Source: a virus. Taken from it: a stretch of 43,338 nucleotides of DNA. Under the pieces are notes generated by a model, which saw only the letters and a list, made by a program, of their open reading frames with translations, did not search any database and had not been told where the DNA came from. Made by a program: the position numbers and the translations under genes. Shown here piece after piece: positions 23,318 through 31,405 of the stretch; within the stretch, counting starts at the first letter, position 1, and each line of letters opens with the position of its first letter. The stretch spans positions 1 to 43,338 of IMG/VR virus record IMGVR_UViG_3300043540_000481. One strand, given 5' to 3'.

Positions 23318-23347
23318 AAAAAACCCGGCCTCGAAAGACCGGGTTTT
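23318..23347 (-). terminator. Terminator-like hairpin between capsid gene and accessory gene
   Basis: On the transcript strand AAAACCCGG..CCGGGTTTTTT has a strong stem and T-run. It lies 16 nt before the start of the 143-residue gene and 128 bp after the capsid stop, with a GCGNN array in between. Confidence 0.75.
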
Positions 23348-23437
23348 ACGTTGCGTTGCGGGGCGCGGCGATGCGGAGCGAAGCGAAGCGTTGCGGGGCG
23401 GAGCGCTGCGTTGCGGAGCGGCGCGAGGCGGAGCGGC
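23348..23437 (-). repeat. GCGNN pentamer array 3 (18 units)
   Basis: One variant unit (ACGTT) is followed by seventeen perfect GCGNN units on the plus strand, between the capsid stop and the terminator-like hairpin. A 25-bp run at 23353-23377 also occurs within array 2 (22830-22854), so the arrays share blocks in shuffled order. Confidence 0.85.
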
Positions 23438-23474
23438 GCCTTATATCACGCTGCCATCGCGGCGGAAAGATCAA

Positions 23475-24842
23475 TCAGTTGCCGTAGGGCACCCCCGTCA
23501 GGATGCAGGCCGAGGCGGTATGCTTGATGTTGCAGTCATGCTCGGCGATGATCCGGATCACCGTCTCGTCGCGGTCGAAGGCGCTGTTGGTGAGCGTCGA
23601 TCCGTCGCTCGAATAGCTGGCCTCCTGCGAGGCGTCGATCATCAGGCCGGGAACGTCGCCGATGATGAATTCATCCATGTCAATCAGGTAAATTTCGCTC
23701 TGGTTCGCCGAGCCGCCAAGATTGCTCGGAATATTCTGGGTCCAGCTGAATGGAATCCCGCGGAACATGCCGCGGTCCATTTCGTCCCGGAACAGAAAGC
23801 CGCCGACGGAATCCCGCGCATCGTAAAGATAGTTGTGAGTCTTCGGCGACCAGAACCAATGCGGATTGGTCATTGGAATATAGGCGTTCTGCAGCGCGAC
23901 AACCATGCCCTGCAGGTCCGCGATCACGGTCGAGACATTGTAGGAAAGCGTCGCGGCGAGCACGTTGGAGGAGGTCGCGAGATAGCGCATGCCCTTCGGG
24001 GCGAAGGCGGAGCCAACGCCGCGCAGGAAGTTTTGATCCTCGAGGACGGCAAGCTGGCGCACGAGATCGTCGCGGACGACCATATCCGCCGAGCTTTGCG
24101 CGAAACGGATGAGATCGTTGGAGATCGGAACGATCGCCTTGGCCTTGCGGGCCTGCAGGGTGATCTCGCCCATCGATTCCTGCGTGTAGGCGGTGCTCTG
24201 GCCCTCGCCGACGTAGCCAACCGTGGCGCCGGTGTTCTGGCGGCCGATGGTGAGGTTTCCGCGCGGGAGCGAAATCTCCCTGCCCGCCGGCATCGCCTTC
24301 CGCACGACGGTCCTCGGGCGCAAGAATTCGATGATCTCCGTGGAAAGCTCGACGGGAATCATGAATCCGCCGGTGCTTCCAACGCTGGCCTGCAACGCGC
24401 GGACGGCAGCGGGGATGATATCGCGCCTTGCGCGGGCGATATCCAGCGGCGAGACGCCCATGCGGCGGCCGGCCGCCACGGCCATGACCATCTGGGCGGC
24501 GGCCTGCCCTGGCTCAGGGGTGCGGCGCGCGGACGGGGGAAGAATCTCCGGCATCCCAAAATCCCGGCCTTCCCAGCCATCGCCGGTGACGCCAAGGGGG
24601 CCAGCGGAGGCTTCGGACGTGGCCTTCTCGTCGATGGCCAGCGCCCGGAAGTCGTCGAGCCGGGTTTTCGCGTCGATGTGCTTCCTGGCGAAGTCATCGG
24701 GGAGGCCAAGCTTTCTGGCAATCGCCGTGATGGCGTCGCGGCGGTCGAACTCGGCCTTCACCAGCGCATCGGCGCGGGCCTGGATCTCGGCTTCGGTGGC
24801 GGCGGCGCTATTACCCTCCGCCTGGGCAGGTTTGGTCATCAT
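23475..24842 (-). CDS. Nested in-frame start giving capsid part alone
   Basis: Inside the fused gene, AAGGAG (24846-24851) lies 3 nt before one ATG and 6 nt before a second ATG (codons 315 and 316). Translation from there would give a product of about 454 residues beginning MMTKPAQAEGNSAAATEAEIQ: a delta-like scaffold region plus capsid, without the protease. This matches the need for many more capsid subunits than protease. It is inferred only from the ribosome site. Confidence 0.5.
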   Translation of the reverse strand: MMTKPAQAEGNSAAATEAEIQARADALVKAEFDRRDAITAIARKLGLPDDFARKHIDAKTRLDDFRALAIDEKATSEASAGPLGVTGDGWEGRDFGMPEILPPSARRTPEPGQAAAQMVMAVAAGRRMGVSPLDIARARRDIIPAAVRALQASVGSTGGFMIPVELSTEIIEFLRPRTVVRKAMPAGREISLPRGNLTIGRQNTGATVGYVGEGQSTAYTQESMGEITLQARKAKAIVPISNDLIRFAQSSADMVVRDDLVRQLAVLEDQNFLRGVGSAFAPKGMRYLATSSNVLAATLSYNVSTVIADLQGMVVALQNAYIPMTNPHWFWSPKTHNYLYDARDSVGGFLFRDEMDRGMFRGIPFSWTQNIPSNLGGSANQSEIYLIDMDEFIIGDVPGLMIDASQEASYSSDGSTLTNSAFDRDETVIRIIAEHDCNIKHTASACILTGVPYGN

Positions 24843-25784
24843 ATGCTCCTTATGAGCGGTGGGTGAAGAGTCCATGCCGCGGAAGCCCGCGCGCGGATCG
24901 GCCGGGATGGCAACGGCGCTGACTTCGTGCGGCTCCCAATCGACCGCGGTGCGCGTTTCCGGATCCGTCGTCCTGTCCACCTCCGAGCGGTGGGTCAGAT
25001 AGCCGACCGAGACATTCCGCAAAACGCCATCGCGCATGTCCTGAAAGGCGCGATCGCCGTCCGGCGAGCGGGAGAAGCGGACGCGTGCCCGGAGGCGGCC
25101 ATCCTCGACGCGGGCGGTGCCCGGCACGACGGCGCCGAGAATGGCGCGCGTGCCGCTAAAATAATCGTGGCTGTCCAGGAGCGGCGCGCCGCGGTTGAGG
25201 CGGCCGAGGCGAATCGCGGAAGGCTCCATGGAGAGCTCTTCCATGTAGTCGCGGCCCGTCTCCCAGTCGGTGCGGCGGACGGGGCTTCCGGCGGAGACAT
25301 CGACATCGACCTCGCGGCTGTCCTCGTCGAGCGTGTCCGGCATCATTCTGACCGGCGACTGAAGCCTCCTCACCTCGATGGCCGGGGCCGCGGCGGGGTG
25401 AGCCGGGGAGGCGGAAGCGCGCGGCTCGTCCGGAGGCTTCTTGCCTTCCTTTTTGTCGAGCTCCCCGAGAAGACGCTTCGCGGCGTCCTGGATTTCGGTT
25501 GCGCCCTGCTGGCCGGCGCGGGAATCGGCGGCGCGCAGGGCCGAGGCGTACACCTTTCCGTCCTTGATCACGGGATATTTCCAGCGCTCTTTCGTGTTCC
25601 CGGAAGCGCTCGTGTCCTCGCCGAGATGGGCGTCCGCGTAGGCCTGCCAGTCATCGCCGTTCTCGCCGAGCAGCTTATCGCCGTCCCCGGCCGAGAAGGA
25701 CCAGGCGGCGTCCGCGTCATATTCGCCACCACGGATCAGCGCGCGGGCGCGGCTCTCACCGGCCTTATGCAGGATCACATCCAT
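23475..25784 (-). CDS. Fused prohead protease and HK97-type major capsid protein
   Basis: The protein has 769 residues with three parts. Residues 1-115 are an N-terminal domain (AWSFSAGDGDKLLGENGDDW). Residues 140-305 are an S78 (HK97 gp4) prohead protease with probable catalytic His206 (LLDSHDYF) and Ser259 (LRNVSVGYL). After a charged linker, residues about 400-769 are the HK97-fold capsid subunit (TGGFMIPVELSTEIIEFL, YVGEGQSTAYT, KAIVPISNDLI, then the C-terminal domain). Such fusions of protease and capsid occur in siphovirus-type heads. A strong internal ribosome site suggests that capsid is also made alone. AGGAA precedes the main start. Confidence 0.92.
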   Translation of the reverse strand: MDVILHKAGESRARALIRGGEYDADAAWSFSAGDGDKLLGENGDDWQAYADAHLGEDTSASGNTKERWKYPVIKDGKVYASALRAADSRAGQQGATEIQDAAKRLLGELDKKEGKKPPDEPRASASPAHPAAAPAIEVRRLQSPVRMMPDTLDEDSREVDVDVSAGSPVRRTDWETGRDYMEELSMEPSAIRLGRLNRGAPLLDSHDYFSGTRAILGAVVPGTARVEDGRLRARVRFSRSPDGDRAFQDMRDGVLRNVSVGYLTHRSEVDRTTDPETRTAVDWEPHEVSAVAIPADPRAGFRGMDSSPTAHKEHMMTKPAQAEGNSAAATEAEIQARADALVKAEFDRRDAITAIARKLGLPDDFARKHIDAKTRLDDFRALAIDEKATSEASAGPLGVTGDGWEGRDFGMPEILPPSARRTPEPGQAAAQMVMAVAAGRRMGVSPLDIARARRDIIPAAVRALQASVGSTGGFMIPVELSTEIIEFLRPRTVVRKAMPAGREISLPRGNLTIGRQNTGATVGYVGEGQSTAYTQESMGEITLQARKAKAIVPISNDLIRFAQSSADMVVRDDLVRQLAVLEDQNFLRGVGSAFAPKGMRYLATSSNVLAATLSYNVSTVIADLQGMVVALQNAYIPMTNPHWFWSPKTHNYLYDARDSVGGFLFRDEMDRGMFRGIPFSWTQNIPSNLGGSANQSEIYLIDMDEFIIGDVPGLMIDASQEASYSSDGSTLTNSAFDRDETVIRIIAEHDCNIKHTASACILTGVPYGN

Positions 25785-25794
25785 GACAGGTTCC

Positions 25795-25872
25795 TCATTG
25801 AGCCAAATCCATCCAGAAGCGCCAGAATGCGTAGAGGGCCACGGCCGGCCAGAGCATGAGACCAGGCATCAT
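25795..25872 (-). CDS. Possible 25-residue membrane peptide between portal and capsid
   Basis: The frame MMPGLMLWPAVALYAFWRFW plus five residues lies in the 142-bp portal-capsid gap and ends just before the capsid ribosome site. It is hydrophobic with aromatic residues. No strong ribosome site is seen. A 17-residue frame overlaps its start. It may be chance. Confidence 0.25.
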   Translation of the reverse strand: MMPGLMLWPAVALYAFWRFWMDLAQ

Positions 25873-25926
25873 CTGAGCATAAGCAGCCAGCCTTGGACAT
25901 CCACAACGATGCGCCGGGCCATGGTC

Positions 25927-27450
25927 CTATTGGTCCTTCGTGGCGCCGGGGGGCGGTGCGTCCGCCGCCGCGCCGGGCCTGGCCTGGAGCCCCGCATCCG
26001 CGTCGGAGACAAGGCCCGCCTTCGTCAGGGCGTCGTGCCACGCCTTGAAATCGGCGAGCACCACGTCGGGATCGTAGCCGCGGCGGCGGATCGCCTCCTG
26101 CGGCGGCATCAGCAGCGCGCGGACCGCCGCGATGTCGCCGTCCGTCTCCTTGACCGGATCGACGGCCTCGAACTTCGGCGTCGTGAACTCGGCGCTGTAC
26201 GGCGTGCCCTGCGGCAGCTTTCCGGCGATGACCGCGCGGTCGATGAAGTTCTTCCAGATTGGCTTCATCATCATCGGGACGATTGTCAGCCATTGCAGGG
26301 TCTCGATCGAGCGCCGGAACTCGTTGATGCCCGCCTTGATCGAGGAATAATTGACACGGGAAAGATCGCCGGTCAGCAGCTCATAGGTGAGGCCCCAGGC
26401 CGCCGAAAGAGCCTGAAGATCCGTCCGCATGGCCTCCGGATAGGTGTTATTCGAGGCGGGCTGCGTGAATTTGATGTCCTTCGAGCCCCTGGCGATCGCG
26501 ATCAGCCCTGGCTCGAACTGCTCGATCCTGTTGCCCGCATAATCGGTGACGAGCGGCGCGATTGGCTCCTGCGACTCGTCGTCGGCGCCCATGACGATCG
26601 CCGCGACGCAGGCCTCGATGCGCTTCCTGACCCGTTCCGCCTCCTGGTATGTCTTGATGTTGCGAGCATCGACGATGCCGGAGGAAAACCACGGCACGCC
26701 GCGCGCCTGGCCGATGCGCAGAGGCTCATAAACGTGCAGAACCTCGCGCGCGGGCACGCGGTCCGAGATGTAGGACATCGGCTCCGTATAGATCATCTCG
26801 CCGGGGTGCATGCGGAAAAGCCAATAGGCGGCCCTTTTGCCTTCGCCGTCGAACTCTATGCCGAGATGGACGTTCCCCTTGCCGTCAATCGTGCCGTTCT
26901 TGCGGTGATCGATGTAGTCCCCCTCCAGAAGCTGCAGCTGGAGGGGGACCGCGCGCTCTCCCGGAGTGACGCTGGAGGTGCGCAGCCGGATGACCGTCTC
27001 GCCGCCTTCGAGAAGGCTGCGGACGGCGAGCCTTTGGAGGCCATAGAGGTCAAACTGGCCGCCAAAATCGCATTCGTCGCAGAATTCCGCCCAAAGATCG
27101 TTGATCCTGGCGTTGACGCGGGCGTTTTTGGTCCGCGCGACCGCCGTGATGCCCGTTCCGACCGCGTTATCGGCCAGGACGCGCAGCGCCTTGGTGGCAA
27201 AGCCGTTGTTGCGCACGAGATCGCGCGAGCGGTTGCGTAGATTGACGAAACCGCCATAGATTTCGGCGTTGGCCGAGGTGGAACCGGCCATCCACCCCCA
27301 TGTGTCGCGGCTCGTGCGGCCCGCGTCATACCAGCGCTGCTCCAGATCTTCCCGGATCTGGCGCGAGAGAAGCGCCTGGACCTCGGCGAGGCCGCTCCGC
27401 GCGGCGGCGCGGCTCGAAAAGAGACCCGCGATGCGGTCGAAAAGGCCCAT
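25927..27450 (-). CDS. Portal protein, lambda gpB family
   Basis: The protein has 507 residues. Lambda-family portal features are SRDTWGWMAGSTSANAEIYG, LRNRSRDLVRNNGFATKALRVLADNAVG, HPGEMIYTEPMSYISDRVPAREVLHVYEP and LSRVNYSSIKAGINEFRRSIETLQ. The portal dodecamer is the DNA entry channel and nucleates the head. It follows gpW, as in lambda (W-B). The C-terminus is Pro/Ala-rich. A terminator-like hairpin ends 10 nt before the start codon. Confidence 0.93.
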   Translation of the reverse strand: MGLFDRIAGLFSSRAAARSGLAEVQALLSRQIREDLEQRWYDAGRTSRDTWGWMAGSTSANAEIYGGFVNLRNRSRDLVRNNGFATKALRVLADNAVGTGITAVARTKNARVNARINDLWAEFCDECDFGGQFDLYGLQRLAVRSLLEGGETVIRLRTSSVTPGERAVPLQLQLLEGDYIDHRKNGTIDGKGNVHLGIEFDGEGKRAAYWLFRMHPGEMIYTEPMSYISDRVPAREVLHVYEPLRIGQARGVPWFSSGIVDARNIKTYQEAERVRKRIEACVAAIVMGADDESQEPIAPLVTDYAGNRIEQFEPGLIAIARGSKDIKFTQPASNNTYPEAMRTDLQALSAAWGLTYELLTGDLSRVNYSSIKAGINEFRRSIETLQWLTIVPMMMKPIWKNFIDRAVIAGKLPQGTPYSAEFTTPKFEAVDPVKETDGDIAAVRALLMPPQEAIRRRGYDPDVVLADFKAWHDALTKAGLVSDADAGLQARPGAAADAPPPGATKDQ

Positions 27451-27460
27451 TTTTCCCCTT

Positions 27461-27497
27461 AAAAAGGCGCGCGCTGGCTGCTATCCAGCCGCGCGCG
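27461..27497 (-). terminator. Terminator-like hairpin before the portal start
   Basis: On the transcript strand GCGCGCGGCTGG pairs (one bulge) with CCAGCGCGCGCC and is followed by TTTTT. Only 10 nt separate the T-run from the portal ATG. Confidence 0.7.
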
Positions 27498-27509
27498 ATC
27501 CGGCGGCGG

Positions 27510-27719
27510 TCACCGGTGCAGGAAGACCGAAAAATGGGCGACCGGGCGCGCAATGTTCGGCGGCTGGTTCTGCAGATCGTTCATCATGCGGTCGCGCAGT
27601 GCCAGCATGTCCTTCACCGAGCGGTAGGTGACGCGCCGGCCTTGATATTCGACGGTCGTCGCGCCCTGCGCGATGGCCGCGGTCAGCGCATCGAGCTGGG
27701 CCTGGGTGAAGCTGGACAT
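27510..27719 (-). CDS. W: Head-tail joining protein gpW
   Basis: The protein has 69 residues: FTQAQLDALTAAIAQGATTV, then EYQGRRVTYRSVKDMLALRD. This is the hallmark length and pattern of lambda gpW-like head completion proteins (two helices and a beta hairpin). It lies between terminase large subunit and portal, exactly as in lambda. The symbol refers to lambda W, not to the P2 W baseplate gene elsewhere in this window. Confidence 0.92.
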   Translation of the reverse strand: MSSFTQAQLDALTAAIAQGATTVEYQGRRVTYRSVKDMLALRDRMMNDLQNQPPNIARPVAHFSVFLHR

Positions 27720-27772
27720 GGAGAGCCTGACGGTTAGGTTTTGACTGTGTTCGCGGCGGCGCGCGGCGGCGG

Positions 27773-29761
27773 TTAGAGCCAGCCCCTGCGACGGCCGCCA
27801 AGGAAGGGCTGGCGCGGGCCGTCTGGGGACGGCGGCGGCTCATCCTTCGAGACGCTGCTTCGCAGCTCCTCAGGATGAGGGACGCTTTCCTCATGCCGCG
27901 GGGCGAGCATCAGGTCTTCCAGATCCATCTGCGGCGCCTCGGGCGCGCGCCAGCGTTCGGCCTCCAGCCGGTCCCACGCCCCCGGCGGCATGTCGCGGAC
28001 GCCGAACTTGATCGCCGCCGCCTCCGCCTGGCACATGGTGTCGAGCGCCTCGTTGCGCTGATCGCCGTCCTTGACCCAGACGAAGCGCGAGAAGCCGGAC
28101 TTGTCCTTCTTCTCGATGCGCCGTTCCGCCGTCAGCTCGCGGAAATACTCGTCGCCAAGGCCTCTTGGCAGGCCGACATAGCCGAGCGCCAGCATGTCGG
28201 TCTTCGGCAGATTGCGGTAGAGCGCCCATTTCAGGATGCTCGTCGCGAAATTGTAGAACCGGCGCTGGTACTTCAGGAGCTTGCCGGTCTTGCGGTGTCT
28301 CTCGCGGCTGACCCGCGCGATGAGCGGCTTGTCGTCGCCGTCGACGCCGCGCACCATGATGACCTTCGAGGACGGATGGCGGCGCGACCAGCCCCAGACA
28401 TCCTCGGTCCAGGCGTTCCCGTCGATCGCCAGCAAATCGATGCCGAGCTCGTTGCCGGACTCGTACTTCCACCTGGATGCGAGCAGCGTGTCGAGCCGCG
28501 CATGCGTCGCGGGATCGCCGATCTGGCCCTCGATGCGGCCATAATCGACGACATGGCGGCGCCCGTCGCGCGTCCAGGCGACGGCCTGCCAGGCGAGCCA
28601 GCCGTCCTGCACGTCGACGCCGCAGGTCAGCACGAGGCCGGACGCCGGGATAACGCGGCGGGCGTGGCCGGCAAGCTCGGCGCGGTTGCGCAGCTCCTCC
28701 CATGGGGGGGCCTCGCCAGCGACCTGATAGGCCTTCCCGGCGGTGTCGTTGTAGAAAACGCGCTCCTTGTCGGGCGCGCCGCGCGCCGCCAGCCATTCGC
28801 GGGCGATGCGCTCGAAGCTCTGGAGGCGGCTGTAGGCCGACCAGATGTGGAAGGACCGGTGGTCTCTGAGGGCCTTGGGGTTGCGGGCCACCCAGCGGCC
28901 AGCGCGGAGCATTTCCGGGCGGTGGTGCTCCTCGATGAGGCCGCCGCACTCGATGCAGTGAAAGCAGCTCTTCTCCGGCTCGTCCTCGTCGATGTGCGAA
29001 ATAAAGTTCTCGATATCGAGCGTCTGCTCATGGCCGCAGTGCGGGCACGGGACGTGAAAATATTCCTGGCTGCCTTCCTCGAAGTTGCGCGTGATCCGGC
29101 AGCCGGGCAGCACCAGCGGCGTGCTGATCTTGAAAATCTTGGCGAACTCGAAGGCGCGCGAGCGCGAGTTGGCCTGGTCCTCTGGGTCTCCGGCGGCGTT
29201 GGTCTCCCATTTCGAGAGGTCGTCCTGCACCTGGCGGCGCATCGAGACCTGCGACAGCGACGCCGGCGAGTTGGCGCCGGAGATCAGGATCGAGCCTCGC
29301 CCGTCGGCGCGCTCCTTGAAGAGCACCGAGTCGGACGAGTCGCGGCTCTTCGCCGGGAACACCTCGCGGAGACGCGGCGAAGAACGAAGCATCGAGGCGA
29401 GCTTCATCTTCGACCAGCGCCTGGCGTTTTCGTCGGTTGGGTGCACGTACAGAAAATCGCACGGGTCGAGGTCCTGCGAGCCGAGCGTGAAGGCGGTAGC
29501 GATCGTCGTCTTTCCGACCTGCGCCGAGGCGGCGAGGGTCACCGTGCGGCAAGGATCGTCGGGGCCAAGCGCCTGGTAGACCTCCGAGAAATACGGGAAG
29601 AGGTCCGGGTTGAAGGGGCCTCGGAATGGAGATTCGCGGTCCGAGAAGGAGATGTTGCGGATCGCCCAGGCTTCGTAGTCCACGAGAGGCGGCGGCTGCA
29701 TGACAGCCGCGATGGCCTCGTAGGCGAGACGGCGCGGATTGGCGAGATGGATGCCAGTCAA
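27773..29761 (-). CDS. Terminase large subunit, lambda GpA family
   Basis: The protein has 662 residues. An ATPase domain has the Walker A-like SAQVGKTT near residue 85 and ARRWSKMKLASMLRSSPRLR. A zinc-binding stretch has CPHCGHE and CFHCIECGG. The nuclease half contains LTCGVDVQDGWLAWQAVAW and LLAIDGNAWTEDVWGW. GpA-type enzymes cut at cos and pump DNA into the prohead. The last about 30 residues (HPEELRSSVSKDE and beyond) are encoded by a host-type palindromic repeat, so the natural C-terminus has been replaced or extended. A GCGNN array lies just upstream of the start. Confidence 0.95.
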   Translation of the reverse strand: MTGIHLANPRRLAYEAIAAVMQPPPLVDYEAWAIRNISFSDRESPFRGPFNPDLFPYFSEVYQALGPDDPCRTVTLAASAQVGKTTIATAFTLGSQDLDPCDFLYVHPTDENARRWSKMKLASMLRSSPRLREVFPAKSRDSSDSVLFKERADGRGSILISGANSPASLSQVSMRRQVQDDLSKWETNAAGDPEDQANSRSRAFEFAKIFKISTPLVLPGCRITRNFEEGSQEYFHVPCPHCGHEQTLDIENFISHIDEDEPEKSCFHCIECGGLIEEHHRPEMLRAGRWVARNPKALRDHRSFHIWSAYSRLQSFERIAREWLAARGAPDKERVFYNDTAGKAYQVAGEAPPWEELRNRAELAGHARRVIPASGLVLTCGVDVQDGWLAWQAVAWTRDGRRHVVDYGRIEGQIGDPATHARLDTLLASRWKYESGNELGIDLLAIDGNAWTEDVWGWSRRHPSSKVIMVRGVDGDDKPLIARVSRERHRKTGKLLKYQRRFYNFATSILKWALYRNLPKTDMLALGYVGLPRGLGDEYFRELTAERRIEKKDKSGFSRFVWVKDGDQRNEALDTMCQAEAAAIKFGVRDMPPGAWDRLEAERWRAPEAPQMDLEDLMLAPRHEESVPHPEELRSSVSKDEPPPSPDGPRQPFLGGRRRGWL
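27839..27880 (-). repeat. 42-bp palindromic dispersed repeat, copy 1 (inside terminase 3' end)
   Basis: CTCATCCT and AGGATGAG arms enclose a second stem GACGCTGC-TTC-GCAGCTC. It is coding here and supplies the terminase C-terminal tail. A second 42-bp copy, in opposite orientation, is at 39948-39989. Sequences of this form are common between genes in Rhizobiales chromosomes. Confidence 0.75.
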
Positions 29762-29783
29762 TCCGCGCCGTCAAATTTTCGTT

Positions 29784-29848
29784 GCGTTGCGTGGCGGTGC
29801 GAAGCGGCGCGGTGCGCTGCGACGCGAGGCGTAGCGCTGCGAGGCGTC
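29784..29848 (-). repeat. GCGNN pentamer array 4 (13 units)
   Basis: Thirteen perfect GCGNN units on the plus strand fill most of the gap between the two terminase genes. The array ends 22 bp before the large-subunit start codon. The variable pairs here are TT, TG, GT, AA, GC, CT, AC, AG and TA. Confidence 0.85.
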
Positions 29849-29877
29849 CACCCTTTTCGGAGATCCGTGCTCGCAAG

Positions 29878-30552
29878 TCAAGAACGGACCTCATCGTAGT
29901 TCGCTTCGTCAGCGAGTGTCACGGGCTCTGCTTCGGCGAGGAAGCCGTATTCGGCGGCGAGGCGCTCGCGGAACTTGCGCTCGACCTTGCGCAGGAGATG
30001 GAGCGAATCTCGGGCCGGGATCTTGAATTGGGCGGCGAAGGCGGCGGCGAAATCGGGCATCGCGCCATCGAAGGCGTCGAGGAGCCTGGCGGCGATGCGT
30101 GTCATCTCGTCGCGGGCATCCTTGGCATTGACGTAGACGCCGCGGGACAGGCGGTCCTGCTCCTCGGCGCGGCGTGTGGTCAGCTCGGCCTGGCGCAGCT
30201 TCTCGGCCTTGATACGGGCCTCGACGGTATCCACGGGCGGCGGCGCGGGCGGCAGCTGGAAGCTGCGCTGGGGCGCGAGGTGCTCCGGCAGCGGGGCGGC
30301 ATGCACGGAAGCCGCTAGCGGCTCGTCCAGACGCGTCGCGATGCCGTTTAGGCCAAAGCGCTGGCTCGGGTCGAGGCGCTCGCGCAGATGCTCATTCGCG
30401 ATAGCGACGCGGATGCGGGCGTAACGGCCGTCGCCGATCAGAGCTTCAGGACCAATCTTGCCTTCCGCGATCCATTGCGAGACGCGCCCGGCGGACACAT
30501 TACGGAGGGCGGCAAACTCGCCTTTACGAACGATTTGCTCTGCTTCCGGCAT
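29878..30552 (-). CDS. Terminase small subunit, Nu1-like
   Basis: The protein has 224 residues. Residues 8-36 (RKGEFAALRNVSAGRVSQWIAEGKI) form the winged helix-turn-helix of Nu1-type DNA-recognition subunits. After a Pro-rich linker, residues 107-180 are a charged helical region (IKAEKLRQAELTTRRAEEQDRL) typical of the family's oligomerisation part. It precedes the large subunit. It recognises the packaging site, which is probably nearby but not identifiable by eye. Confidence 0.88.
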   Translation of the reverse strand: MPEAEQIVRKGEFAALRNVSAGRVSQWIAEGKIGPEALIGDGRYARIRVAIANEHLRERLDPSQRFGLNGIATRLDEPLAASVHAAPLPEHLAPQRSFQLPPAPPPVDTVEARIKAEKLRQAELTTRRAEEQDRLSRGVYVNAKDARDEMTRIAARLLDAFDGAMPDFAAAFAAQFKIPARDSLHLLRKVERKFRERLAAEYGFLAEAEPVTLADEANYDEVRS

Positions 30553-30707
30553 GTCTTGAGGCTCTATTTAGACTGATTTACCGCCGTCTTTAGGCTCGAA
30601 AAATCACTAAAACTGGCGTTTCCCCGCACTGCTTTGCGTGCGCGGGCGGTGGGGTGGCCTGGAAGGACCCATAAGATACGCTTGAAGTAAGGAACTTACC
30701 GCGCGGC

Positions 30708-31253
30708 CTAGCGAGGAAGCAGCTTAGCGAGTTGCGTCATGATCATCGGCTCGACGAGGGCTCGCGCAGCCTCGTTGAAGCCTTCCGCAGCCTTGTCCTT
30801 CAGCAGCTCTTTTGCCGGAGATGGACCGCGTAGCGAGCGGATTGGCATCCGTTCCTTCCCGCGACGCGCCCGGAGCGCCCCTCTGATGCTCGTCATGAAC
30901 GACCGCGCAAAGGTCCGCTCGACGCCCCATGGAGCAGCACTCACCGGGGCGCCTTTGGATGCCTGGAAAAGAAAGTCCTGGATTGGAAGCCCGGCTCCGG
31001 TCCCAATGATCCTGTAGGTCATCACCTGCCCTGGACGGGACTGCGATGTTTTGGTGTTCGCCAAAATCGTTTGATAGGGCTGATGAACGAGACCCATCTG
31101 GCCAACCATGCGCCGCCTGACGATCGTTGCCGTCTTATCGCCAGCCGCGGTCAGCGCCCGCGACATCTCCAGCTGTGTCAGGCTCGACATCCCCTTCAGC
31201 TTCGTAGCATAGGCGCCAAGGCCCATTCCTTTCGCTGAAAGCTCGACCTGCAT
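30708..31253 (-). CDS. Minor tail protein Z-like
   Basis: The protein has 181 residues. The basic, helical chain with TKLKGMSSLTQLEMSRALTAAGDKTATIVRRR and RTFARSFMTSIRGALRARRGKERMPIRSLRGPS, ending AALVEPMIMTQLAKLL-like, fits the lambda gpZ / prophage minor tail protein Z family that completes the tail tip. Its position upstream of the terminase genes, far from the other tail genes, is unusual. A strong terminator-like hairpin lies 23 nt before the start. Confidence 0.7.
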   Translation of the reverse strand: MQVELSAKGMGLGAYATKLKGMSSLTQLEMSRALTAAGDKTATIVRRRMVGQMGLVHQPYQTILANTKTSQSRPGQVMTYRIIGTGAGLPIQDFLFQASKGAPVSAAPWGVERTFARSFMTSIRGALRARRGKERMPIRSLRGPSPAKELLKDKAAEGFNEAARALVEPMIMTQLAKLLPR

Positions 31254-31276
31254 CGATGCGATCCTTTTCAGGCCCC

Positions 31277-31304
31277 AAAAAAGCCCAGCACCTCAGCGCC
31301 GGGC
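31277..31304 (-). terminator. Terminator-like hairpin before the gpZ-like gene
   Basis: On the transcript strand GCCCGGCGC-TGAG-GTGCTGGGC forms a 9-bp stem (two G-T pairs) followed by TTTTTT. It has an ideal intrinsic terminator form for the upstream 292-residue gene, but it lies inside the leader of the next gene. Confidence 0.75.
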
Positions 31305-31332
31305 CCTATCAACATATCATTCCGTGCTTGCA

Positions 31333-31360
31333 TGCATAGCAAATTCTGATCGCATGTCAA
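31333..31360 (-). promoter_or_regulatory. Candidate late promoter upstream of the packaging genes
   Basis: A perfect TTGACA (-35) is followed after 16 bp by TATGCA preceded by TGC (extended -10). It lies upstream of the terminator-like hairpin at 31277-31304. The -10 is weak. This is the only good promoter pattern I see before the packaging and structural block. Confidence 0.4.
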
Positions 31361-31405
31361 TTCTTCCCACTCATCAGCCATTCGGCAACCCCGCGAAAAC
31401 AAAAC

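Noticed and set aside
22770-23437. GCGNN arrays as coding repeats or a CRISPR
   Set aside because: The period is 5, which shifts the reading frame at each unit, and there are no spacers. The frames crossing them are Arg/Gly/Ser-rich junk.
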